Positions 37,177-50,200 of a stretch of DNA of 64,000 nucleotides are shown here, piece after piece (the first letter of the stretch is position 1; each line of letters opens with the position of its first letter). The stretch comes from Acanthacorydalis orientalis (Eukaryota; Arthropoda; Insecta; Megaloptera; Corydalidae). The notes below the pieces were generated by a model, which did not search any database, was not told the DNA's origin, and saw only the letters and a program-made list of their open reading frames with translations. The stretch spans positions 17,599,012 to 17,663,011 of the forward strand of contig CM068313.1 in NCBI GenBank assembly GCA_034766995.1. Direction: 5' to 3'. The position numbers were made by a program, and so were the translations under genes.

Positions 37177-40100
37177 TACATAATTAAATTAACATATGTT
37201 GAATTTTTAAAAATACATTATTAAAATTACTAACAAGAATACCTTTATTTGGCCTTGAAAAATTTGGTAATTGTGTGGACCTTTTTTTTGACATTTCTTG
37301 AAATGCATTTTGTAAAATTCTGGTAGGTGGACCATGTGATGTGTTAACTGAAACTACATTGACAGCTCTTCTTTGTGCCCTACGCCGACTTAATTCTGCA
37401 CGTAAATCTCCTTCTAGAATCAAATATTTAAAGTATGAATTAAAGTCAACAGTAACAAACTGCAGCAAGTTAGAACACAATAATAAAAGTTAAATATGAA
37501 TTACAAGAAATTACTTCATATAAAATTGAACTATAAATAAATAAAAAGTTACAAGAATTACAAATTACCTTCATCATTTTTTTCATCTTCATCTTCATAA
37601 ATTATCTCAGGTTCATTGGAATCTATAGACTTCACAGGTATTTCTGTTACTTTCCTGAAAATACTTTTTTCTAAAACTGAAGTTTCATCTTTACAAATAG
37701 TAACTTTATTTATATTACTATCATCTTGCTTATTATCATCTTGTTTGATTTGCATTTTATCATTTTCATTAGTATTTCGAACATCAGTTTTTGGTTTTGG
37801 ATCTATGCTAATGCTTCTACTACTATAACTACTTTTTAGTTGATCTTTATCATTGTGAATTGTATTTACATAACTTTTTTCATTTGTTCTTTCACTTGTT
37901 AACAATTTTTGTGGATTTTTAATATCAGATACAATTTTAGTTGATTTAATTTCTTTTTTATCTAATTTTTCTTTCCTATTAACAGAACTATTATCTATTT
38001 TATAACGATTATTAAACGGTGATCTACTTTTATTTCTATAGTTATCAAATTTTCTGGACTTGTTTGTAGAAATAAGATGCTTTGTAAAACTTTTATTACA
38101 CACCCGTTGATTTTCATTTGTATTTCGATTTAATTTTGCCTTATTACTATTAACTGTTAATCTAGATTTTCGTGAATCAGCTCCAATTTCATCATTTAAC
38201 TTAGATATTTTAAAACGTCCTTCATTTTCTGACTCGGATTCTTCCGAAGACCAAAGATCATCAATAGTAGGATTCATTTCAATGAATTCACTATCGCTTT
38301 CATTTACAGACTCATTTGCCAGTTTAGTAGAAACAGAAAGTTGATTATTTTCAAATTCATTATTATCCGGTTTTAATTTTAATTTGATAATCCCACCAGC
38401 AGGTTCAATTGGTATATTATTCTCAAATTTACGCTTTCTTGCTTCTAAAATAGAATCCTTTGGTTTAATTTGAGAACTTGTTCCTTGCAATTCATCTTTG
38501 GCAGAACTTGTATGTTCTGGGCTAGGGCTAAGACTTAAGCTTAAACTACGATCTGAATGAGATTTTTGTCGTGTGTGATTAGTTGAACGAGCTTTATCAA
38601 ATGTTTTTGTAGTTTTTGATCTAAATCCCAACCTACTGTGAATAGACTTTTTAATCGGAGATCTAGATTTGCGTTTTGGAGACGAATATCGAATTGTTTT
38701 CTTATGCGATGTAATTAAATGCCCAGGAGATCGTTTTTTTACAGAATAAAATTTATTTCTTGAAACACTTCTAGACCGCCTTCTTAAAGGAGATACATTT
38801 CTATTTTTTGGTGACATAGATCTTGGTTGTGATCTTTTGGGAGAATAATAAGATCTAGCTGAAGGAGAAACAACAGACCTCCTAGGCGATAAAGATCTGT
38901 TTCTTAACTGACGGTCTCTAGATAATGATCTACGTCTAGGAGTTGGACTACGACTGACAGAAAATTCAGTACTTCTTGATGTAGACCTTCGAGGAGACAT
39001 TTTCCTTTTAGCCAAAATCTCTCGATTTTGTAAAACAAATGCCGCTGATCGAGGTGATAATGGAGCCATCGTTATTGTGTTTAAAACTTCTGTATTGATT
39101 CCTAGTGGAGAAGGAAGCCTACATCGAGGTGATAACGAATTATCACTAAAATATTTACTATAAAAAAAATCTTTTGGAGGCGATCTAGATCGATTTCTAT
39201 TAAACTTAAATGAATTTTTTATACGAGCTCGTTCAAATTGCTCTAATGAAGATCGTGAAAGTTCTACAGTGTTTTTTTCTGGAGAGCATGATTTTGGAAT
39301 TTGATGAACATCATTTTTTGGTGATTGAAGTAGTTTCACTGAACCATTATTTGCATTTATAGAAGAATGTGGCTCTATATTTTGTAAAGTTGGTGCATTC
39401 TGAGATACATTATGAGATAGTTCTTCATCTTTATCATTGTCTAGTATTATAGGACTAGGTTCTCTACTTTTTGGCTCTTCTTTAATAATGACATCAAATT
39501 CAATTGACTTCAAATCATCATTCATATCTTTAGAATTCTGTTTTTTTTTTTGTTCGCTTTGCAAACTATGAACTGAATTTTGAATATTACCTTCATTTTT
39601 TGATTTTAAAACTGAAGATCCTGCGATTTCATTTTCTAATTCATCCATTAATCGATCGAGACTATCACCACGTTCAGAACATTTAACTGATTCAGGTTTT
39701 GATATTACCGATCCTTTCTCAGACCCACTTTCTGAATCAGAATTATCCGAATGATCATAACGAGTAAATTTTGATGGCATATTATCACAGACTGTAGTAT
39801 TTTCAATTATTTCTTTTGTAGAATATTGATCAGCATGTTTTTTATGCACAAAATTTTTTATTAACTTTTTATTACAATTACTGGCAACAGGCTCACTATT
39901 TACAATTGGAATAGAAATTAAATTTGAGTTCACTCTAGAACTTCTACAAACTGCATTCTGAAAATATTAAATATAATTGTTATTTAATAATAACGTATAT
40001 TTTTTTAATAATTACATTTCTTTGGCCACGGATATGTGAAACTTGAAATCCACGAGAAGAGTGTGACCTATTTTTGTAAGCCTTTCTTATTCCTGCAGCT

Positions 40101-40231
40101 TTTTGCACTTTACTAAACAAAAAATCTTGAGAATCACCTTCTTCACCACTTTGTTCTATTTGTGATTTTTGTTTTCGCGACTTTAAAGCTGCTAGACGTA
40201 AAAACTCTATATCTTCTTCATCCGACCCCAT
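35513..40231 (-). CDS. RS-rich, probably nuclear protein of unknown family
   Basis: Six exons: 40016-40231, 37569-39957, 37243-37413, 36043-36135, 35653-35858, 35513-35545, giving 1035 residues in one continuous frame. It starts MGSDEEDIEFLRLAALKSRK, an acidic-helical start typical of some RNA-processing factors. Exon 2 has an acidic, Ser-rich first third. Next comes an RS/SP region (38530-39200) with repeated SRSP, SPRR and RSRS units such as SRSPTPRRRSLSRDR. A mixed charged region with SSEESESENEG follows. Later exons add LRAELSRRRAQRRAVNVV, HGPPTRILQNAFQEMSKKRS, VRLRLGLPEDEL and ERKRNHVRGNRKKR, which look conserved and basic, and the end is FQIVY. I infer a nuclear RNA-associated protein; no catalytic or RNA-binding fold is visible. 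The start is chosen at MGSDEED because it follows common family-style N-termini; an in-frame Met lies 6 codons upstream. Confidence 0.8.
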
Positions 40232-40359
40232 CTTAAATAATAGAAACATATGGCGTCATATATTTCAAGGACTTAGTTACAACAGAAATATATACAACCA
40301 AAATAATACACAGTCAATAAATTGTTTAACGAGCACAATAATTATTTTTTTATTTTTAC

Positions 40360-40394
<35 letters not shown>

Positions 40395-40688
40395 AAAATA
40401 ATAGATAAAAATACATACTGTTTAGTACGATAACATTTGACATGCAATACTCTAGTAGTCTCACAATAAATTTTTTCACACTACATTTCACCAACTGTGT
40501 TGATTTAAAAAACCTACGGGAACATTTATATACATAGGTAAAGTCTATATCACTGTCCGTGGTCTATATGTACCAAAAAATGTATTTAGTCTACATACAC
40601 CATCTAAGTTTTTGAATCTTTTTAATTTTTCTTTATGTGTGTTTTTATACGTTAAGCCTAGAACAACAGTACATTAAGATTAAACGAA

Positions 40689-40698
40689 CATAGATAAA
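40689..40698. promoter_or_regulatory. CATAGATAAA motif 5' of the RS-rich gene
   Basis: Exact 10-mer on the + strand, 458 bp upstream of the - strand start at 40231. Confidence 0.45.
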
Positions 40699-41005
40699 AA
40701 TTGAAAAGATGAACCAATCAATAAAAACAGAAGATTAATATTGATTAAGAAAACAACCAAACAATGAAGAACTGAGAAGACATTCGATGTTATTCCAAAG
40801 TCTATATTATTTGGAATTATTATAACATATAATGGCCTAAAAACATATTTTAATAGTATATTATATACAAACAACAACTTGGAGCTTCTTTTAGTATACT
40901 TGTAGATAATTTTGTTATTAATTAAAAACGTTCGTAGTGTTTTTTATTTACTTCAATTCTTGTATTTTTTATTGTCAATATAAATATAATTATGTACCGG
41001 AGTAA

Positions 41006-41008
<3 letters not shown>

Positions 41009-41092
<84 letters not shown>
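41009..41092. repeat. (TA)n microsatellite
   Basis: 84 bp of uninterrupted TA followed by CACACATACA-type sequence. Long Ile-Tyr frames here are artefacts. Confidence 0.95.
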
Positions 41093-41102
<10 letters not shown>

Positions 41103-41319
41103 ATACACGCACACACAAATTGCATACATGCATACACACATTATACATGGATGCACACGCATTTTATATACACTTTTACACGTTAATAAAAAATGGAAAT
41201 TTAAATAATTTAAAAATTTATAGAGCATTACTAAAATATTAAGTGTAACTATTAGTTCGGTGCCTTTACATTTAATCAATTATAACTATGTTTTAAATTA
41301 TAATATTTCCTTATCGTTT

Positions 41320-41748
41320 TAGAATTTTAAAGTGCCAACTTGAACATTTAAAAACACTACATATCTTGCCCAATCATTTGGCATAACCTCACAAAACAGT
41401 TGGTGCACACGATAGCGTCTGAAAAACAGAACATTAGGCATTGCATACTTTTCATATTCTAATTGAAAAAATGCTCCCGAAGCCGTAGGAATGATTTGTT
41501 CATCCTTGAGGGTATGTGTTGTGATGCATAAAACATACAAAAAATGCTAACAGTGGAAGAGGTTCGAAAATGCATACTTCATTGATGCAAAACTAACATC
41601 TTTTTTAACAATGGATTTGTCAATTCGACAAATGAACCAATGTCATGTAAAATAATAGAGAATGTTTTGAAGGCTGCAATGTATTTCATTTTTTCATAAT
41701 GATTCGTTTCTATAAAAAAAGGCACGAAATTAATGTATACACATAATA
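41320..41748 (+). mobile_element. Decayed mariner-type transposon fragment, copy 2
   Basis: Aligns with copy 1 (23680-24045, reverse orientation) along most of its length. Anchors are TTTAAAAACACTACATATCT, ATTAGGCATTGCATACTT and the terminal block AAAGGCACGAAATTAATGTA followed by TACACATAA. That last block corresponds to the reverse complement of the TTAGGTGTACAAATTAATAC end of copy 1. Stops and frameshifts interrupt the sense frame. The 74-codon open frame on the - strand (41319-41540) runs antisense to the alignment and is likely chance. Confidence 0.6.
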
Positions 41749-41759
41749 CTTTATCTATG
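41746..41759. promoter_or_regulatory. ATACTTTATCTATG motif
   Basis: The inverted 14-mer form of CATAGATAAAGTAT, identical to 4541-4554 and to the reverse complements of 21214-21227 and 27830-27843. It abuts the end of the mariner relic and lies 1.5 kb 5' of the RS-rich gene. Confidence 0.45.
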
Positions 41760-42218
41760 ACTTGCAATATGTGTTTTATCTGTTATTATTTAGAACAATA
41801 TTATATTAAGGACCCCATTAGGACCCTATTTACAGTTTTTTTCCATGAGTGAATGATTTCATGTGTTTTGACATCACAAAAGCACTTAAAAATTGCAGCC
41901 AAACAATATATTTTTTAAAACTGCGCAGTACTTAACTCATAATATGTATTTGTTGACGGTTATTTAATAAAATGAGTCGTTTAGGTTTCATTTATATTAA
42001 AAATAAGCAGTTTAAAATTTTGTATGTAATATAATACAAAATTGTGAATTTTTAAAGTAATTAGTTTTCATATCTTATTTTTTTATTTACCTTATGTGTA
42101 AAGAAAAAAAACTTATTTAATACAGCTGTTATTTTAAATTTACTAAATAGATTGTACAAAAAAATTCACTACACTACATATTTTTATTAAAATTTAGAAA
42201 GTTACCCAAGTATAAGAA

Positions 42219-42257
<39 letters not shown>

Positions 42258-44269
42258 ATCTGTGATGACAGCATCAACATCAAAAAATGTATAAATAATC
42301 GAAATTGTTCAGTAATCAGTTATTGAACATTTTTTGATTGCAAAGTAAATGATAAATTCATTTGTGAAAATACTGACATGAATAATATTTGACTATCTAC
42401 TCTACTTGTATACTCATGTGAACAGGTATAATTCATTATTAATGTGTTTAATAATATGTTTAATTCATAAATTGTCATTTGATTTAAACTATAGATAAAA
42501 TTCAATCGCAACACTAAACATTCGCTCATTTGTAATAGTTTTTTCTTATAGAAGTAATTGATAGCGCATCCTCTTTGCATACATAATGCAAAAATAATTT
42601 TTTGTAATACGGTTTAGATCAATCATCCAATATACTAGTTTATTTATTTTCTTTATAGTTATAATGTTTTTTAACTTACAATTTCTAAAATAGAGTTTTA
42701 TGTTTACTACTATTTTAATACATATGTATAGTAGTTTACTTTCACAAATGAATTTTTATATTTCATTAAATCACGGTTTATTTGAAAGTTGACTGAAATA
42801 CATGGTACATTTTTTTTATATATTAAAGTAGAAAAATGTTTCAACATAAATTTAATAAAATTGAAAAGTGACCAAATTCGTTTAAACAAAGTTAATGAAT
42901 GACTGCAAATAATGGAACTTCTAAAAACAAACTTCTACTATCATAACAAATCTTTTTTTTTGTTTTGTTTACAGCATTTTGATAATGGAATTAATTAAAA
43001 TTTTTAATTTTTTAATTCTTGTAATTCTTTTAATATTACTAGATGAATTCATTACTTCTTCATCAATGACATTTTAATAATTGAACTCTCAGAATAGGTA
43101 ATTATTACATCTGTTCAAGTTTTACAGGTAGGGTAGTATACCGGATAAGAGAATTATCTAATAATACTTGCTTGTGGACAACTAGCATAAGAATCAAATA
43201 GTGACAAAAGAAACTTGATATTTACAATATTACTATATGATGTTAAATAATTGTTAAAGTTATGTTAATTACCTATTATATGGTATATACACATACAAGT
43301 CTTTTTTGTAATATTTCAATTAGAAATTATATATTTTGCTGCTTATTTGAACATTGAAATGTTTTATTGTATTATTTCCATATTTATTGTGACAATTCAA
43401 TAACACAAAACTATAGTTTTACTTATTAAGCTAACTAAATAATAAAATTTACACTTTCATTTTACATATATTGTTGTTATATTAATTTAAAAAATGATCT
43501 ATCACAAAAATAAATATTTTAAATACAATTTTTATTTACTTTAGTGTACTTGTTTACAAAAACTTCATGATAGTATTGTTTTAATATGTATAAAAAAGCG
43601 AATAATCAAATATATTAACTTTTTAATTCAAATTTTCTTAAATGTATTTACTATATACATTAAAATAGAAATGAAAAATATAAAATATTTTTTCAAAATT
43701 AATAAAAATTACATACAATTTTTTATATCTAAATGAACCATTAAATACTAAATTTTGAATGCCTTAAAATATTTCTTACATTTTTCAATAAATATTCAAA
43801 AATGTAAATGTATTATTTTAAATAATAGACATAGTATTTGTCAAAATTATAACATTAATAATCAAATACGAGATAATTAAATCAAAATGTATATATACAC
43901 ACAAAAATGCACGTTGGATGTATACACATAGAAAGTAAAAATTAAATTACCAAGAAATTCAAAGATCCACTGTTTTCATGATTAGACCTATACTTTAAAA
44001 TTTCAATGAAACAATAGCTTTATAACTATTTTAATATCATTATATATAATTTTTTATGTACAAGAAAAAAACGAACACAACAGTGGTGAAAACACTTTAC
44101 AATAAATATTATCAGAATATTAAAAACGAATAAAAATTACATACTATACACCAAGATAACATTAGTGAAAGAAAATTATACAAGTAGCTAAATGTTTATC
44201 AAAGCTTTTAATTTAAATAATATTAATTTTGCTACATATTGTAATATTCTATTTACTTTGAACATGATT

Positions 44270-47200
44270 TTATAATTTTCTAGTTGATTTTGTAGTCATA
44301 ACATTAGAAGCTACTAAAACACCAGGTGGTGGTGGTGAAGAAAATGATTGAGTCGAAGTTCCAACAGGTGTTACAGGAAATGCTGGTGGATGGTATGTAT
44401 TACCATGATGCTGTATTGATGTATTTGTTCTCATATTATTTGTTCCAATGACTGGAATAACAATATAAATTAACTAATTTTTATAAGAAATTCAATAAAC
44501 TATTTCATTTTAACATTAGTTTTTAAAAAATAAATAAATGTTTTTTATGGATTTAAAATTTAGAAAACTATTTGTGTGTGTTTGTATGTGTGTGTGTATA
44601 TATATATATATATATGTAATTCTCAAATTTAAAATACATTTACTTACTGAAATTGCTGATTCCTATCATTATGTGCAAGTTTTTTTTTTTAAATTTAATT
44701 ACAGAAATTAATTTAAATACAGAAATATCTAAATGTGGAAAATATTTTAAAAGTAGTAATATGATAAAAAAAACTTTATATTCGTTTCAGAATAATTGAT
44801 AAAATATTATTTTTTTACATCTGTATTTATGTATTTGACTACAGAATCTGATTTCATACAATTCCTAATAGTTCTTACCTGTGATCCTGTTGAAACATGG
44901 CCTGTTAAAATGTTAAACAATTAGAATCAATTGAAATGTATAAATATAAGTTAATTGTTCTATTTTTAACTTGATTAGATATTTTAATACATCAAAAATT
45001 ACTCATGTGTTCAATTATCACAAAACTGAAAAAAAACATGTTGAATATGTGAAAGAAATTTATAACTTAGGGTGTTTGTATATTTGTGTATGGTAATGAC
45101 ACATGTTTTCATGCATTCAATGTAAGTATATGATTTTTTTCCATTATAAAATTTTAGATTACTATCTTTGGTTTTAAGGTGAAACACATTATATCAAGTA
45201 TTTGAAAGTGATATTGAGATGATATTAATTATTTTTGTAGTTATTTATATTATTTAAAAAAATATCTCGCACTGAACAGTTGTTTCACATTAATACTAGC
45301 ATGCATTGAAAAGGTTGTGTATACATGTAATATTACATCTATTTACATTATATATCCATAATAGAAACAGAAGTAAAATATATAAATTATTTAATTTCAA
45401 TTTTTAATATTGTTAAAAAGTACCTGGTATATTAAATGCTAGTCTTGTTGATGACTGTTGTCCTGGATAATTTGACGGTAAACCTGTTGACATATTTGTA
45501 GCAGATGGAAAATTATTGGATTGTGATTGAAAACTAGGATGTGAGGAAAATGTACTTCCTACACCAAAATGACTATTAACTGTACTGTCTATTGGAGATG
45601 CATACATCATATTCATATTTGAATGTATTGATGTTCTTGTAGAATATTGAATGAAAGAGGGATTAGTAGTAGGTATTTGTGATACAGTATATGGTGGTAT
45701 ATTATTAATAGATGGATGGGTATTATTAATGTGAGAATTAGGTGGCCACAAATGAGGTGGGGGTGAACCTGGTGGTGGAGGTGGTGGTGGTAATTCATCT
45801 TCATCATCATTATCTGATTCATCAGGTGGTGGTGCTGGTGGAATGGGTAGAGAACGTATAATCTTGACCTATAAATTACATTTTTTTATTATAAAAATAC
45901 AAAAAGAATACTAGAAAATAGGTAAAATTTCACAAATAGAATGAAATTTCTTCAAGTTAAAAATGTTACACTTTTACAAACATAATGTTTATAAATGAAG
46001 ACTCAGTATTTGTTTAATTGCATACCTTTACTTTCTTTTTACTTCGTAACTTTGTTTTCTTATATCTTTGTTCTTTGGGTAGTTTACGAGGTGGAGGTGG
46101 AGGTGAGGGCAATTCTTCTCCACCTGATGGGGAAGTTCCTTCTCCAGGACATATTCCATCAGCAAACTTAACAAACTTTCGTACAGGATTTCCAATAGAA
46201 ATTTCAGTTGAAGACAACAATGGACTATCATTTGAAATTGTTGATAGTTTGCTATTAAAATAATAAATAAAAAATAAACTAAATTTTAATATTGAAAAAT
46301 AATACCTAATAACACAAATAATACCTAAAGCCAGGAGATACAAGAATTCCTTTAGCAGGGGGTTGTGGCAAAGGAACAGGAGCTAATACTGGAGGTGGCC
46401 ACATTAGTGGTTGTTCATCATCTTTTATATCTGAATTGACAGTGAAGTTTGTTTTATTTGGTTCAACAGAATTAAGTTCAGATATTCCATCTTCTGATTC
46501 TAGCATTAAGGCACGCTAAAAATTTAATTTTAATAATAAAAGCAAATAATCTAATTTAGAAAAATATAAGATATAGTCTACTTTATTAATGCTTATATAC
46601 ATATGCGCATGCGCACACTATATATATATCACATATATACATACATACATATGTACTTTTAGTCATATTAATTGTTTCATATTAACATTTTATTGTTTTA
46701 GTATACTATTAACACTTTTGTTAACTTTCTAGAGTAATAATTAAAGCTCTTTTTAGAAGTTTTTAATATAAACTTAAATGATAAAAAAATACTGGAAGAG
46801 TGACTGGTAATAAATATACCAGTATCCTTGTGAATCTTTTTATATTTAAGAACCATCGTCATACAATATCACCTTTTAAATATTGATTATAACATTCTTT
46901 ACTCTACATTTCTTTCCATATAGAGTTCAATAAACTATTTCCAAAACTTTTTTTTTTTTGTAAAAGATAACTTTTCTTTACTAACTACATAGAAAACAAA
47001 AACGAGGGTAAACAGGAGCTTGAGAGTTTCATTATAGATATTCATGCAGTATATACTTTTTCACACATAATCCATTGGTTCGATAAAAGTTACTCATTTT
47101 AAGAAATTTCACCGACATGCTTTTACGTAAATTGAGAACTTAAATGTATGTAAATGTACATAGGCGCATATGTACACACAAATATGTAAACATGTACATA

Positions 47201-50200
47201 TATGTATACATACCCATTCATACATGAGTGCTTAAGTAAATATGCACACGCGCGCAGGCATACACACATATATACACTCATGCACAGTAAAGAACAAAAA
47301 CATATCTTTCTTTTTTTTATATAAAAAAAATAATTCCAACTTAAACTTTTCATAAAACAGAAATTTTTATTTAGACCACCTCCTCGCAACGCAGCTCCCC
47401 CTGCTACAAACAACAAATAGAACATAACAATTTCCATTCGTAATCATCAATAATTGGTTGATGAATATTGTGTGGTTTATTAGTTAACATCAGTTATATG
47501 TATGTAGCTCTCTCATGGTGTACAATGAAAGCGGCATATACGATTCCAATGTAAAAGTGATAAATATTGTATTCACTGATGTTTTTGAGTAATTTTTTTT
47601 TTTACACATTTTAACATTGCATTTTGTTAATTTTTATAAAATTTTCCAATAAAAATTTAAGACAAATTTTACACAGATTAATTGTGGATATAATTTGTTA
47701 ATTTCTTATTTGTTAGGGGAGAGCGAGCGTTAGCGAGTAGAGGCAGGACCCCCTGGTGTTTAAAATAAGTAATTCACTCTTATTTAAAAACAATACCTTA
47801 ATCATATTTTCATTTTTCAACTTAATTTTCAGTTCACGTTTTTTTTCCTTTTCTATTTTCTTTTGCCTTCTTTCTTGGCGTCTTTCTTCACGTTCTGCAC
47901 GACGTTTTTGCTTTTCTGCCTTTTTTAACATAATTTCTTTCTCCACTCCTGTAAGTTTATAATCATAGATTAAAAAATGTAATTATTAAGAAATTATTCT
48001 TAAGATATTACCAATATTTACCTATTAATGGAATAGATGTAACATCTACTTTATCCGATGTAGATGTAATGGACTGATTACCTGGTGCACAGTCAGATGG
48101 GGTTGTAATGGTAGGAACAATTTGGAGCATATTTCCAACTTGAACAACTTTTGTTGTATTGTTTATTGACTTTTGCTACATAAAAAAGATTTTTTTAATT
48201 GAACTACTTTCATTATATAACTCCAAAATATAAAATTGCTTTACCTTAGAACATATATTTTCATTATGATGAGAAGACTCTGATGGTACAACTTGAAGTA
48301 CATTTCCTACTTGAAGAACACGAGTTGTACAATGAGATTGTAATGAATCGATATTTGATCCATATGAATTATAATAATTAGAATTATTTAATGATCCTTT
48401 TAATGTAGTTTCATAAATATCATAATTTGACGTTTGCATATAATTTTGATATGGTTCATAATATTCCATTTGATAATTACTGTAAGACCCTTGTGAATAA
48501 ACAGTATCAATTGGTTTTGGAATTTCTTTTTCTATACCTAAAACTTGATTGATTCTGTCATCAAGTGAAATACGTTTTGGTGACTTTGGAGAAATGCATC
48601 TTGGAGATAAAACTGAAGATTTGTATGCTTTTTCCAAAGACTGTGATGGCTCTTTAATTAAACCAAAATGATCATCATTCAATATCTGTATTGGAAGTTC
48701 AGAATCACTTATAGTTGAATCAGCTACACTACATTTAATGCCGGTTGGAGAATTAGGAGAATGGTCTAAATTAAACTTTATACTTTTACTATTTTTATCT
48801 GCAGACTGTAATCGATCTGGTAAAGGTATTAATTCTATTCGCCGAGAGCGATCATCTACAGGAGTTCTACTTCGTCTTGTATCGCCAGAACTTCTTGAGC
48901 GATCACGTTTATATTTTTCTTTATCACGATTACTTCTCCAATCTCTTCTTCTTACTTCTCTATTTCTTTCACGAGAACTTTTGTATCTATCTCGGTCTGA
49001 TTCATAATATTTTTTATCACGAATATAATCTTTATTTCTTCTGTTTGATTCTACACTTTTTCTACGTTCTCTTTCTGTATGTTTATCATAATCTTTTCGA
49101 ATATACTTTTTATCATCACATCGATAATTGCTTTTCCGATACTCGTTATCACTAGAACTTTCCCGGTGTAAATGTTCAATCTGAGACTTAGAAACATCCT
49201 TTTTTAATTTGTGTGATAAATCATTTTTAACAGAATTATCTTTAATTTCTTTTTCAATATTTTGGTCTTTACATTGCATAGAAGTATCTAAAGATGATTT
49301 TACATCATTAACTTGGTCATGTATTTTTTCAGAATTTACATCATTCGTTATGTAGGCATTTTGAGGTTTGAAATTAATTTTTTTGAGTAAGTTAGAAAAA
49401 TCTATATCTGTTTTGTCCTTTGTCTCTATTTCAGTTTCTAATTCTAATTGTGGACTATTAATTTGTTTCACAGACTTATGTTGTTCCTGTTGTAACTCAT
49501 TCATATCTTTTAAATTTTTTTCATTTTTACTCATCAATATATTTAATTTTATAGATTGACTACGTGATTCATTTGTTAGTAATTTAATCGGTATGAACTG
49601 ACGTAGCTTTTGCATTGATAACGAATGTGCATCAGTTGATGTAACATATGTTCTTTTTTGTGAATTTGATTTATTATAATTTTCTGTATTTTCACCATAT
49701 AAACTCAGTCCTGGAGTTATAAAATTAATATTTGAAAAATTAATTTCTCCTCCAGCACTTTTTTTAGTATCATCAAGTTTCATATCATCTGGAAACATAT
49801 TTACAACAGGATTTTTTTGAACTGTCAACTGTTCTGGTAGATTTGTAATTTTAAAAGACATTGAAAAATCAATTTGTTTTTTATCAGTACAATTAATAAT
49901 TTCGTTTTCTTTTTTGAAATCACTAAGAGAATTTAACTCGAATTTAGAATCAGAGTTTTGATCAGAAAACTGAATTCCTTCTTTTATATTTATTCCTTTA
50001 TGAACATCTTTCTGATTTAATTCATTAGTTGGATGTGAAGTAGAAGCTTTTATTCCTTCTAATAACGGCACTGGATCTTCAACATTTTTAATTAATAAAT
50101 TTGGATTTTGGACAATTTTAACAGTTTCTTTATCTAATTTACTGCTTATATTTATAAACGAATTATTAGTTGCCATATCAAACAAATTGTTCTCTACAAA

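Larger units (their letters stand above)
40232..44269. other. Intergenic region 5' of the RS-rich gene
   Basis: 4 kb with no supported gene. It contains the RS-rich gene promoter with CATAGATAAA at 40689-40698 and a near-copy (CATAGGTAAAGT) at 40533-40544. It also has an 84-bp TA run, a mariner relic, another motif at 41746-41759, a TA run at 42223-42254, and the 3' flank of the next gene. The stretch 42260-44200 is featureless A+T-rich DNA. Confidence 0.6.

Noticed and set aside
41319..41540. 74-codon frame on the - strand
   Set aside because: It lies antisense across the mariner relic, and the homologous copy at 23680-24045 is interrupted in the same frame.
44879..44901. A 23-bp micro-exon near the 3' end of the large gene
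   Set aside because: It leads to a stop after a few residues in the last exon; without it, exon 45424-45868 joins 44451 in frame. It might still be a minor isoform.
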